DNA of 64,000 nucleotides from Dehalococcoidia bacterium (GTDB lineage: Bacteria; Chloroflexota; Dehalococcoidia; Dehalococcoidales; UBA3254): assembly GCA_025361145.1 (NCBI GenBank), contig JANYAV010000004.1, positions 62,001-126,000 on the forward strand, in the 5' to 3' direction. The notes beneath the pieces are model-generated. The model saw nothing but the letters and a program-made list of their open reading frames with translations. It had not been told where the DNA came from and did no database searches. This document shows positions 1 to 7,947 of the stretch, in pieces (the first letter of the stretch is position 1; every line of letters begins with the position of its first letter). The position numbers were made by a program, and so were the translations under genes.

Positions 1-1
1 T

Positions 2-490
2 GGTACTGTTGCTGATAACATCCGGTATGGACGTCCCGAGGCCACCGATGCTCAGGTTAGGCAGGCAGCGGAGGCAGTCGGTGCTGACGATTTTATCAAA
101 CGGCTCGAGAAAGGTTATGATGCGGAACTGGTCGAACGTGGCCAAAATCTGTCACTCGGGCAACGTCAGCTCTTAAGTTTTGCAAGGGCGATTGTGGCTG
201 AACCCAAAATACTGATATTGGATGAGGCTACTGCCAGAGTAGATAGCTCCACCGAAGCCGTGATTCAGCAGGCACTGAAAAGGTTGTTGAAAGGACGGAC
301 ATCATTCGTTATTGCTCACCGCTTATCGACTATCCGCGGCGCAGACCGCATAGTGGCTCTGGATAAAGGTAGGATCATGGAAATCGGGACTCACAACGAG
401 TTACTGGCGCGAGACGGTGTTTACAGTCGCCTTTATAAGATGACCTATGAATCTCAGGGCCGGCGCGAAAGTCCTCCTCCGACCAAATAA
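2..490 (+). CDS. ABC exporter ATPase, C-terminal fragment
   Basis: This is the last 162 codons of an ABC-transporter ATP-binding domain; the gene begins before the window and is open in frame 2 from base 2. The signature motif reads LSLGQRQL, a common variant of LSGGQ. Walker B (ILILDEAT) with a D-loop and the switch histidine in IAHRLSTI follow. The order and the short tail after the H-loop fit the C-terminal ATPase of a fused membrane-plus-ATPase exporter (MsbA/MdlB type) acting at the cytoplasmic membrane. The substrate cannot be told from this fragment. Confidence is high for the family and none for the cargo. Confidence 0.9.
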   Translation, partial: GTVADNIRYGRPEATDAQVRQAAEAVGADDFIKRLEKGYDAELVERGQNLSLGQRQLLSFARAIVAEPKILILDEATARVDSSTEAVIQQALKRLLKGRTSFVIAHRLSTIRGADRIVALDKGRIMEIGTHNELLARDGVYSRLYKMTYESQGRRESPPPTK

Positions 491-526
491 CCAGGAATTT
501 GGATACATAAAGAATGAACAGGTCTG

Positions 527-1518
527 GTGTATAACAATAAAATGTGCGAAGAATTACTACCTGGATTTTACAAAATCAATATTCCTTTGCCCAATAGCTC
601 CCTGAAGTATCTCAATTCGTATATAGTTTTAGGATCTACCAGATTTTTAATTATAGATACAGGGCTTAACCGGCCCGAATGTCTGAATCAGTTTTTAAAA
701 GCGCTAAATACATTGAACCTGGATTTGAACCAGGCTGATTTTTTTATAACTCATGCGCATTCCGACCACGATGGTCTTTTAGGCCATCTTGCTAAACCAA
801 GCTCAAAAGTATATTTAAATGAAAAAGAAATACCCAGTTTTAACCCCGATGAGAAACAAAAAAGGCGAAAGATACGTCACGAATTTTATCTGTCTAATGG
901 TTACCCCGAAGAAGAATACCAGTTAGCTATAAAAATAATATAGGTATACTCTATGGCTTGAAAAGCCATATTGATCTTACCCCTCTCAGGGAAGGCAATT
1001 GGTTAGGGGTTGGTGATTATCACTTTCAATGCATCGAGACGCCGGGACATTCCTCAGGGCATATGTGTCTTTATGAACCAGCCAGGAAGGTGCTTATTGC
1101 TGGAGATCATATCCTGAACGATATAACCCCCAATATCACCTGGGCGCCGGACTTCGAGAATCCTTTAGATCAATATTTTAAGAGTTTGAACAAAGTTGAT
1201 GCTCTTGACGTGAACCTGGTTTTGCCCGGGCACCGGACCATAAATAAGGATCACCATAATCGTATCAAAGAAATAAAGAAACATCATCAGCGCAGGCTGG
1301 ATGAAGTAATTCTGGCTTTAAAAGATGGGGAACAGACGGCTTTTCACATAGCCTCAAAATTAAGCTGGGACATCAAATATAGCAGCTGGGAGAGCTTTCC
1401 GCCAGGCGCAAAATCCTTTGCCGTTGGGGAAGCTCTGGCGCATATCAAATACCTGGAATGCGATGGCCGCATAGAATGCCTCACCAAAGACAATCAGTAC
1501 TTCTATGCTCTGATATAA
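527..1518 (+). pseudogene. Metallo-beta-lactamase-fold hydrolase, frameshifted
   Basis: Two adjacent reading frames make one MBL-fold protein of about 330 residues. The first (GTG at 527 or ATG at 542, stop at 941-943) carries the zinc motif THAHSDHD. The second, in the -1 frame and continuing to 1518, carries the later ligands in GHSSGHM, LIAGDH and VLPGHRT. Reading across the A5 run at 931-935 with one base restored joins them without losing sequence. The C-terminal part after about 1260 looks like the winged-helix tail seen in LACTB2-like proteins. The cause may be a real loss-of-function deletion, a homopolymer sequencing error or, less likely, slippage. The substrate is unknown. Confidence 0.8.
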
Positions 1519-1641
1519 ATTGTTTATTTAGCGAGCAAAACTGACAACCGGAATTTTAAGGGTGCCAGGCATTTAACCCCACCTTGCAGAATAGGTAATT
1601 TCCGGCAACGAAAAGTAGCAAGTTCCAAATGAGCTGTGTGT

Positions 1642-1669
1642 TTGACATACTGTTTTTTATTATGATAAG
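1642..1669 (+). promoter_or_regulatory. Candidate sigma-70 promoter for the molybdoenzyme leader
   Basis: A perfect TTGACA at 1642-1647 is followed after 16 bases by GATAAG (4 of 6 matches to TATAAT). Transcription would start near 1676, giving a leader of about 250 bases before the GTG at 1928. The call rests on motif match only. Confidence 0.45.
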
Positions 1670-1734
1670 CTAGCTCAATAGTTATGATATTGGAGATAAG
1701 TTTGAGGATGACTCTAACTTTGAATTTTGAGCAG

Positions 1735-1833
1735 ATGGACTATATCTACGCCGTGCGCACAAGGTGCGCTGGGGGGCTAGGTATGGCAAATTTAAGATTA
1801 AATTAAACTAATTGTGATTACAGAGATATTTTG
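1735..1833 (+). promoter_or_regulatory. Structured leader of the molybdoenzyme operon
   Basis: The stretch from 1519 to 1927 has no gene. Its middle holds a tight hairpin, GCGCAC (1755-1760), loop AAG, GTGCGC (1764-1769), followed by a G6 run and a GGCTAGG segment, then AT-rich sequence up to a terminator. Together with the promoter at 1642 this looks like a cis-regulatory leader. I could not match it by eye to a known riboswitch consensus. Confidence 0.35.
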
Positions 1834-1864
1834 AATACCTCCCCAAGGCGGGAGGTATTTTTTT
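1834..1864 (+). terminator. Intrinsic terminator inside the molybdoenzyme leader
   Basis: A ten-base-pair perfect stem (1834-1843 with 1850-1859, six-base loop) runs into a seven-T tract at 1858-1864. It sits 63 bases before the start codon of the downstream gene and after the candidate promoter, so it can act as an attenuator rather than as the end of the previous gene. Confidence 0.75.
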
Positions 1865-1927
1865 GGAACAGAGCCATCCCGTACTATTTTGTTAAGTGCA
1901 TATTAAATATAGATTGGAGAGCACGCT

Positions 1928-4168
1928 GTGAGAAAAACAGATACGCACCCAGGAGAGTGGAGATGGGAAGAAGACGGGGTAACTATCACCAGGACCATCG
2001 CCTGGTCAGGCCCGGGTTGTCATAGCCAATGTGGTTTGCTGGTGTACAGCAAGGACAACCGTGTTTTGAAGGTTGAGGGTGATCCCGCAACCCCTTATAG
2101 TGAAGGACGTCTGTGTTTGCGCTGTCTGGCTCTGCCCAAAGTAGTGCATCATCCTGATCGTTTAACCCGTCCTTTAAAACGGGTTGGTCAGAGAGGCGAA
2201 GGCAAATGGGAGCAGATTACCTGGGATGAAGCCTACGGTCTGATCATAGAGAAGACTCGGAAAATTCAAGCACAATATGGTCCGGAGTCTATAGCAGTGA
2301 TGATGGGAACTGGCCGGAATATCTGGCATATTGGTGCCAAGCTGGCCTATACCGGATTTGGTACTCCTAATGTCTGTATGCTTTTCAGCGGTCTGTCTTG
2401 TTATGCCCCCAGACTAAGAGTTATGCCCATCACTCAGGGCTTTTTTTGTGTAGCGGATTGTTCTCAGATGTTCCCTGACCGTTTTGATAATCCGGCCTGG
2501 AAGGTCCCCGAATGCGTTTTGGTATGGGGCAATAATCCGTTGGTCTCTAACCCGGATAGTTTTATGGGCTGGTGGCTGGTTGAGTGCATGAAAAGAGGCT
2601 CAAAACTGATTGTCGTTGACCCCAGACGCACCTGGCTGGCTACCAAAGCTGAGACCTGGCTTCAGATCAGACCCGGTACAGACGCTGCACTGGCGCTGGC
2701 GATGATCAACGTCATCATCGAAGAAGGGCTCTACGATAAAGAGTTTGTCGAAAAGTGGACTTTTGGCTTTGATAAGCTCAGAGAAAGGGCCAGGCAATAT
2801 ACTCCCGATAAAGTTGAAAAAATTACCTGGATTCCTAAAGAGAAAATAATAGAAGCTGCCAGGTTTTATGCTAATAGCAAACCGGCAGCCATACAATGGG
2901 GAGTTGGTTTTGAGCAGGCCAATTCCGGGATATCCAGTATTCTAGCTCTACAGGCTTTGTGGGGTATTACCGGTAACCTGGACGTTCCTGGAGGCAATAT
3001 TATTAATAAACCCACTACCTTCCGGGAGATTCCACCACCTCTCTGGGGGCGTCAAGAGCTGTCCTCTGAGTTAAAGAAAAAGAGAATCGGCGGGAAAGAA
3101 TATCCCCTGGTTCCTATGGCTCAGCCAGATATCCTGATAGACGCCATGCTTACGGGCAAACCCTATCCAATCAAAATGGCATGGATACAGTCTTCCAATC
3201 CTATCGCTTGTATGGGCGCTGATTCTAAGAAAACTCTGCAAGCTTTAGAAGCTATGGATTTTGTGGTTGTAGCCGATCTTTTTATGACCCCCACTGCGAT
3301 GGCCGCGGCTGATTTAATACTGCCGGTATCTTCTGCTCTGGAGCGTGATGCTATCCGTGCAGAATGTTATGAAACTGCCTGGTGGGGTCCGATACGCACT
3401 GTCAACAAGGTGGTCCAGGTCGGTGAATGCAAGTCTGACGAGGAGATAATTTTAGAGCTGGGCAAGAGGCTTAATCCGGAGGGCTTCCCCTGGAAGAACG
3501 TGGAGGAGATGCTGGACTTTTTACTCCAGGCTACCGGCAAGTCCTTTAAGGAACTCCGGGAACAGGGCGCTCCGCGCTATTTTCCCTTTGAGTACAGGAA
3601 ATATGAAAAAGGCCTGTTGAGAGCTGATGGGAAACCCGGTTTCGAGACAGAGAACGGCAAATTTTTATTATCCGTTCCTTACTTTGAAAAGATTGGTTTG
3701 GATGGCCTGCCGTACTTTGATGAGCCGCCTGAAAGTCCTTTTAGCACTCCGGAATTGGCCAAAGAATATCCTCTGGTTCTTACCACCGGTGCCCGGCATT
3801 GGGGACTGTTCAGTTCCGAACAGCGGCAGATCCCGGAGTTGAGGGAGATCCATCCTAATCCGATCACCGAGATCCATCCGGAGACTGCTGAGAAATACGG
3901 GATTAAAGATGGGGACTGGATCTGGATAGAAAATATGCGGGGTAAATGCAAACAAATAGCCAAAGTAACCGCTAGCATAGATAAACGTGTAGTGCATGCT
4001 CAACATGGCTGGTGGTTCCCGGAGAAACCCGGACCTGCGCCTTCACTCTTCGGTGTTTTTGAATCTAATATCAATCTCCTGGTGCCTTATGGGCAGCAAG
4101 GGCCTTCAGGATATTGCGCTCCTTATCGTTGTGGTATCTGCCGCATTAGAAAGGTTCAGGAGGAATAA
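1928..4168 (+). CDS. Molybdopterin oxidoreductase catalytic subunit
   Basis: A 746-residue member of the DMSO-reductase (bis-MGD) family. It starts at GTG 1928 with GGAG about ten bases upstream. The N-terminal iron-sulfur segment reads GCHSQCGLLV then LCLRC; C31, C35, C63 and C66 are visible. Aligned to the usual four-cysteine motif, the first position is Ser27, so the cluster may be atypical or use a different ligand. Cys158 (SGLSCYAPR) lies where the protein ligand to Mo or W normally sits. The cofactor-binding C-terminal domain begins near YPLVLTTGARHWG. It is followed after one base by a two-cluster ferredoxin subunit, so it probably works as a soluble or peripheral AB enzyme. No twin-arginine signal is seen. 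The substrate is unknown; a transhydroxylase, acetylene-hydratase-like or reductase role are all possible. Confidence 0.88.
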   Translation: MRKTDTHPGEWRWEEDGVTITRTIAWSGPGCHSQCGLLVYSKDNRVLKVEGDPATPYSEGRLCLRCLALPKVVHHPDRLTRPLKRVGQRGEGKWEQITWDEAYGLIIEKTRKIQAQYGPESIAVMMGTGRNIWHIGAKLAYTGFGTPNVCMLFSGLSCYAPRLRVMPITQGFFCVADCSQMFPDRFDNPAWKVPECVLVWGNNPLVSNPDSFMGWWLVECMKRGSKLIVVDPRRTWLATKAETWLQIRPGTDAALALAMINVIIEEGLYDKEFVEKWTFGFDKLRERARQYTPDKVEKITWIPKEKIIEAARFYANSKPAAIQWGVGFEQANSGISSILALQALWGITGNLDVPGGNIINKPTTFREIPPPLWGRQELSSELKKKRIGGKEYPLVPMAQPDILIDAMLTGKPYPIKMAWIQSSNPIACMGADSKKTLQALEAMDFVVVADLFMTPTAMAAADLILPVSSALERDAIRAECYETAWWGPIRTVNKVVQVGECKSDEEIILELGKRLNPEGFPWKNVEEMLDFLLQATGKSFKELREQGAPRYFPFEYRKYEKGLLRADGKPGFETENGKFLLSVPYFEKIGLDGLPYFDEPPESPFSTPELAKEYPLVLTTGARHWGLFSSEQRQIPELREIHPNPITEIHPETAEKYGIKDGDWIWIENMRGKCKQIAKVTASIDKRVVHAQHGWWFPEKPGPAPSLFGVFESNINLLVPYGQQGPSGYCAPYRCGICRIRKVQEE

Positions 4169-4169
4169 C

Positions 4170-4505
4170 ATGACCAGATACGGCTTGCTGATTGACTATG
4201 AATTTTGTACCGGTTGCCATACCTGTGAAATGGCCTGTAAACAAGAAAACGACTTTGGAGTTGGCAAGACAGGCATTAAAGTGAACGAAATCGGTCCCAT
4301 GCAAACTGGTCCTGATAAGTGGGCATTGGACTATGTTCCAGTTCCCACCGACCTCTGTGATTTATGCAGCAAACGGGTTAGCGAAGGGAAAAAACCCTCC
4401 TGCGTTATGCATTGTCAGGCCGGCGTCATGAAATATGCCCCAGTCAACGAACTGGTTAAGTTCATGGAACTTAAAGCTAAGACTGTAATTTTCGCGCCTC
4501 GCTAG
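4170..4505 (+). CDS. Ferredoxin-like beta subunit of the molybdoenzyme
   Basis: A 111-residue iron-sulfur protein. ATG 4170 is preceded by AGGAGG at 4158-4163 and lies one base after the stop of the catalytic subunit, so the two are translationally coupled. The cysteine pattern CTGCHTCEMAC followed by LCDLC and CVMHC fits two [4Fe-4S] clusters, as in the DmsB/NrfC electron-transfer family but shortened to half the usual length (normally four clusters, about 200 residues). It should pass electrons between the catalytic subunit and an unknown partner. The open frame extends upstream into the previous gene, but only ATG 4170 has a ribosome site. Confidence 0.88.
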   Translation: MTRYGLLIDYEFCTGCHTCEMACKQENDFGVGKTGIKVNEIGPMQTGPDKWALDYVPVPTDLCDLCSKRVSEGKKPSCVMHCQAGVMKYAPVNELVKFMELKAKTVIFAPR

Positions 4506-4553
4506 GTTGGGTTGCTTTAATATTTTATATAATTTTACCTGGAGAACGAGTTT

Positions 4554-4733
4554 ATGAAGAATGAATCTGAGATTAAAAAGTTGACCTGTTTGGGTTGTGC
4601 CAGCAGATGCGGCATGTTGCTGTATACCCACAATGGACGGGTGACCAAGATAGAAGGAAATCCAGAAAGCCCGGTCAGCCGGGGATGGTGCTGCAGCACG
4701 GGTAGAGCAGCTATGGCTGAATCTTTTAGTTAA
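4554..4733 (+). pseudogene. Decayed molybdopterin oxidoreductase N-terminus
   Basis: A 59-codon frame with its own GGAGA site at 4541-4545 encodes only the N-terminal iron-sulfur domain of a second molybdopterin enzyme: CLGCASRC, then GRVTKIEGNPESP and GWCCSTGRAA, the full four-cysteine pattern. It stops at 4731. In the +1 frame from about 4721 the translation LLVNPLKN resembles the next conserved block (HPDRLKYPL) of the family, so a one-base frameshift ended the gene. Nothing similar continues past about 4760. I read it as the remnant of a paralogue of the gene at 1928; a stand-alone small iron-sulfur protein is the alternative. Confidence 0.65.
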
Positions 4734-4778
4734 CCCGCTTAAGAATATATGTACAATTCAGTTTTCACCCAAAATACC

Positions 4779-4813
4779 AATGAGCCCTTAAACGACGAGT
4801 TTAAGGGCTCATT
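4779..4813. terminator. Fifteen-base-pair inverted repeat, probable terminator
   Basis: A perfect 15-bp stem (4779-4793 with 4799-4813) around a five-base loop lies between the decayed molybdoenzyme gene and the convergent small gene at 4838-4996. There is no long T tract on either side, so termination is likely but not textbook. Confidence 0.55.
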
Positions 4814-4837
4814 GACACTGGAACTCCTGGGCGGATA

Positions 4838-4996
4838 TTAGGCTTCCTGGCTCAGGATTTTTTTCTTTAAAGTTTCCCATTCGGAGACGGTTAAAACGCA
4901 TAGATTTCCCTTTTCTCCGATTTCAACCTGGGTATCGCTGATTTTGACTACCGGGCAGCATGAACCTTGCCTGCAAAGAGTAATAATTTTTTCCAT
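4838..4996 (-). CDS. Conserved-looking 52-residue cysteine protein
   Basis: A short minus-strand gene that starts at ATG 4996 after an AAGGAGATGTGAA ribosome site and ends at TAA 4838. It encodes 52 residues with cysteines at 8, 13, 14 and 33; the C-x4-CC-P block near the N-terminus followed by a short beta-strand pattern could bind a metal or take part in redox chemistry. A TATAAT at 5036-5031 (minus strand) gives a plausible -10. I do not recognise a named family; no function is claimed. Confidence 0.7.
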   Translation of the reverse strand: MEKIITLCRQGSCCPVVKISDTQVEIGEKGNLCVLTVSEWETLKKKILSQEA

Positions 4997-5098
4997 TTCA
5001 CATCTCCTTTTAAAAATACTTCCTACTTTTATTATATACCAAGAAAGTTTAACAGGTATTGGCCTGGATTAGTCCGTAATTTAGAGTGTTTGATTGTT

Positions 5099-5128
5099 TT
5101 GACATAATATTAAAATTAGTGAGAAAAT
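5099..5128 (+). promoter_or_regulatory. Candidate promoter of the AEC transporter gene
   Basis: TTGACA at 5099-5104 is followed after 18 bases by GAAAAT (4 of 6 matches). It lies about 30 bases upstream of the start codon. Motif evidence only. Confidence 0.4.
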
Positions 5129-5159
5129 ACTCCCATAACTCAATGAGGTGACTGTAGAC

Positions 5160-6125
5160 ATGGACGTATTTCTAATAACCTTTCAGGCTGTTGCGGCTTT
5201 ACTTGGAGTGGGAGTTTTAGGTTTCTGGATTATCGGCAGAAAGCAGATCACCTCCAATACACTGGGTTTTTTATCTTCTTTAGCTATTGATGTAGCTATA
5301 CCCTGCCTAACCTTATCCAGCCTGATAATAGATTTTGCTCCGGAAAAAAATCCTGACTGGTGGCACCTACCCTTGTGGTGGGTGGGTTTTACTGCCATCG
5401 CTTTGATTCTAGCATTGTTATCCTCATATCTGGTTAAAAAAGAATACCGTGGTGAATTTACTACTGGTGTTTTTTTTCAAAACGGTCTTTTCTTTCCCCT
5501 CATAATTATTATTGGTTTATTTGGGCCTAAAAACCTCTATTTGCCACTGTTATTCCTTTTTATCTTTCTTCATCCTACAGTCATATTCGGTACTTACTCC
5601 CTTTTCTATCGGAATAAGATAGAGGCTCCCAAGCTTAATTTTAAGAGGTTGATTAATCCTGTGCTGGCAGCCACCATTGTGGGTTTGGGGATAGCTTTAA
5701 TGGGTTTGAAACCTTATATCCCCGATTTCGTGAAGAACATAATATTAATGCTGGGGGCGATGGCTTCCCCGCTTTTTATGATGATACTGGGTGGCAATGT
5801 TTATCACGATATCAAGGGTGAAAACCGTGGGAACAACCAGATTTATTTGAAGGAAATCATTAAATTTGTGGCAGTCAAAAATCTCTTATTCCCTATTATT
5901 TTTCTTGCCATCTTAATCTGGTTGCGCCCGGACTATATAATTGGGTTAATCATCATTATTGAAGCTGCAGTACCTCCGGTCACAGCTATTCCGATCTTCG
6001 CTCAGCGCTCCGGTGGTAACCGGACTCTAGCCAGTCAATTAGTGGTGGCTAGCTTCCTGGTTTCCATTTTTACTATTCCGGCGGCTATTCTCCTTTTCAG
6101 TCAATATTTCCCTTTTCCAAAATAG
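5160..6125 (+). CDS. AEC-family auxin-efflux-carrier-like transporter
   Basis: A 321-residue integral membrane protein with about ten hydrophobic segments in the 5+5 arrangement of the AEC (PF03547) family. The second half begins near residue 170 (NPVLAATIVGLGIALMG). ATG 5160 is preferred because GAGGTGA at 5145-5151 lies at the right distance; a GTG at 5148 overlaps that site. Members export or take up organic acids, amino acids or malonate-like anions across the cytoplasmic membrane. It is flanked by convergent genes and a bidirectional terminator, so it is a single-gene unit. The substrate cannot be predicted. Confidence 0.88.
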   Translation: MDVFLITFQAVAALLGVGVLGFWIIGRKQITSNTLGFLSSLAIDVAIPCLTLSSLIIDFAPEKNPDWWHLPLWWVGFTAIALILALLSSYLVKKEYRGEFTTGVFFQNGLFFPLIIIIGLFGPKNLYLPLLFLFIFLHPTVIFGTYSLFYRNKIEAPKLNFKRLINPVLAATIVGLGIALMGLKPYIPDFVKNIILMLGAMASPLFMMILGGNVYHDIKGENRGNNQIYLKEIIKFVAVKNLLFPIIFLAILIWLRPDYIIGLIIIIEAAVPPVTAIPIFAQRSGGNRTLASQLVVASFLVSIFTIPAAILLFSQYFPFPK

Positions 6126-6153
6126 TTGCCTCCTATCTTGCTCATCTAGAAAT

Positions 6154-6195
6154 AAAAACGAGCCCTTAGATTTCAGTCTGAAGGCTCGTTTATTA
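6154..6195. terminator. Bidirectional terminator between convergent genes
   Basis: AAACGAGCC at 6156-6164 pairs with GGCTCGTTT at 6183-6191, with further pairing inside. T-rich tracts follow on both strands. It serves the AEC gene (plus) and the kor-ACT operon (minus). Confidence 0.75.
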
Positions 6196-6211
6196 TCTGG
6201 TTAATTTCAGA

Positions 6212-6643
6212 TTATAAAGCGTAAATTTCTTTACCGAAGGTGTGTACCCAATTTTGCTTTAATACGTTCAGGGCTTCTTCAGTTTTATCCACACCCAGGA
6301 TGACAATAGGCTGGCCGCTTTCCCCCCGGCCCAGGAAAGGATATAAATAGAGGACGTTGATACCGGCAGATTTTAAGGGCTTTAAAATCGCTACAAGACC
6401 GCCCGGATGATCCGGTACTTCTACGGCGATTACCTCAGTTTCCTTAATGCTGTAGCCATGGCTTTTCAGAACATTCTCTGTCTTTGCAGGGTCATCAGTA
6501 ACAAATCTAACGGTTGAAATATCGGAGGTATCTGCTACCGAAATGGCACGGATGTTGATACCTTCTACCCGCAGGTGTTCGCTAACCGCCAGGAATTTTC
6601 CAGGAACGTTGTCCAAACTAACGGAGACTTGTTTAACAGACAT
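6212..6643 (-). CDS. Tandem ACT-domain protein, last gene of kor operon
   Basis: A 143-residue protein made of two ACT domains (about 3-70 and 71-140), each with the glycine-rich ligand turn (NVPGKF and DHPGGL). ACT pairs usually bind an amino acid and act as sensors. Two ATGs are adjacent; the second (6643) is better spaced from GAGGAG. The gene is 24 bases downstream of the kor gamma subunit and co-directional, so it probably tunes the oxidoreductase, or the amino-acid branch that it feeds, to amino-acid supply. No catalytic domain is attached. The family call is firm; the ligand is unknown. Confidence 0.85.
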   Translation of the reverse strand: MSVKQVSVSLDNVPGKFLAVSEHLRVEGINIRAISVADTSDISTVRFVTDDPAKTENVLKSHGYSIKETEVIAVEVPDHPGGLVAILKPLKSAGINVLYLYPFLGRGESGQPIVILGVDKTEEALNVLKQNWVHTFGKEIYAL

Positions 6644-6667
6644 CATCGACTCCTCAAATTTTAAGCT

Positions 6668-7198
6668 TTAAACCAGGTTAAATCCGGCACTCAATGCTTC
6701 GTTATTGATTTTGATCAGCTTCTGGTTGCCTTTCATTGCTACAATCAAGCCATCAATCAAGCTCTGCAGGTTTACCAGATTGCTCTTCTTAATAAAAGCC
6801 CCCAGGATCACCATATTAGCCGATTTGATACTGCCCAATTTCTCGGCAATGGCATTAGCCGGGATGCTTACAACCTCAATATCACCCCGGTCCGGAGGAA
6901 CGGAGATGAGAGTTGAATTCAAAAACATAACTCCGCCTGATTGGAGGGTATTCTGAAATCGTATCATAGAGGGTTGATTCAGAGCTACTACGAAGTTGGG
7001 GGAAGAGGCCACCGGAGAAGAGATCTCTTCATCAGAAATGGAAACCGTGCAATTAGCCGTGCCTCCGCGTACTTCGGCTCCGTAGGCCGGTAGATAGGTC
7101 ACGAATTTACCTTCCTGCATCGCTGCCTGTGTTAAATTGAGTCCCATTGATAAAACACCCTGGCCGCCAAAACCCGCGAAAACTGTTTTAATTAACAT
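6668..7198 (-). CDS. korC: 2-oxoacid:ferredoxin oxidoreductase gamma subunit
   Basis: A 176-residue KorC/PorG-type subunit (PF01558). The N-terminus KTVFAGFGGQGVLSMG is the family hallmark; YGAEVRGGTANC follows. It overlaps the beta-subunit stop by 11 bases. It completes the four-subunit enzyme that converts a 2-oxoacid and CoA to acyl-CoA and CO2 with reduction of ferredoxin, or the reverse carboxylation, in the cytoplasm. Which 2-oxoacid (2-oxoglutarate or a branched-chain oxoacid) is not decided by the sequence seen here. Confidence 0.92.
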   Translation of the reverse strand: MLIKTVFAGFGGQGVLSMGLNLTQAAMQEGKFVTYLPAYGAEVRGGTANCTVSISDEEISSPVASSPNFVVALNQPSMIRFQNTLQSGGVMFLNSTLISVPPDRGDIEVVSIPANAIAEKLGSIKSANMVILGAFIKKSNLVNLQSLIDGLIVAMKGNQKLIKINNEALSAGFNLV

Positions 7199-7943
7199 CT
7201 TTTTTACCTGTCGTATCTTTAATTACGCCCAGAGGAAATTCCTTAGACATGACCTCATCTACCCACTTAACGGACTGAATAGCGCTCATTTTCCAGTTAG
7301 TAGGGCATGGGGAGAGAATTTCCACTAGAGAATAGCCCAGTCCGTCCAACTGGCATTGGAAAGCCTTCTTAATGGCTTTCTTGGCTTTACGGATGTTTGC
7401 CGGTGAATTGACAGCTACTCGCTCGATGTAGCAGGTGCCCTGGACCTGGCCCAGGATCTCACTCATCTTAATGGGATAGCCTTCATATTTTCCTTCTCTA
7501 CCGAAGGGCGAAGTGGTGGTCTTCATACCCAGCATGGTGGTAGGCGCCATCTGGCCTCCTGTCATACCATAGACCGCGTTATTAATAAAAATAGCAGTGA
7601 TGTTCTCACCTCGGTTAGCGGTATGGATGGTTTCGGTAGTACCGATGGCGGAGAGATCCCCGTCTCCCTGATAGGTGAAAACGATAGACTCAGGCAGTGC
7701 CCGTTTGATGCCGGTGGCTACGGCGGCGCCTCTGCCATGGGCTGATTCCACCATATCAACATCGAAATAATAATAGGCGAAAACCGAGCAACCCGGAGGC
7801 GGCACACCGATGGTCCTGTCCTGGATGCCCAGCTCATCGATCACTTCACAGCAAAGCCGGTGAATGATTGAATGTCCACAGCCCGGGCAGTAGTGAAAAA
7901 CAGCCTTTTTTAACGATTTCGGACGACTAAATATTTTTTCCAT
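7188..7943 (-). CDS. korB: 2-oxoacid:ferredoxin oxidoreductase beta subunit
   Basis: A 251-residue thiamine-diphosphate-binding subunit. The motif FTYQGDGDLSAIG with the later NN (FINNAVYGMTGGQ) is the TPP/Mg site. HYCPGCGHSI near the N-terminus is typical of KorB/IorB. It starts four bases after the alpha subunit ends. It carries the active-site cofactor for oxidative decarboxylation of the 2-oxoacid. Confidence 0.93.
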   Translation of the reverse strand: MEKIFSRPKSLKKAVFHYCPGCGHSIIHRLCCEVIDELGIQDRTIGVPPPGCSVFAYYYFDVDMVESAHGRGAAVATGIKRALPESIVFTYQGDGDLSAIGTTETIHTANRGENITAIFINNAVYGMTGGQMAPTTMLGMKTTTSPFGREGKYEGYPIKMSEILGQVQGTCYIERVAVNSPANIRKAKKAIKKAFQCQLDGLGYSLVEILSPCPTNWKMSAIQSVKWVDEVMSKEFPLGVIKDTTGKKDVN

Positions 7944-7947
7944 TTAT

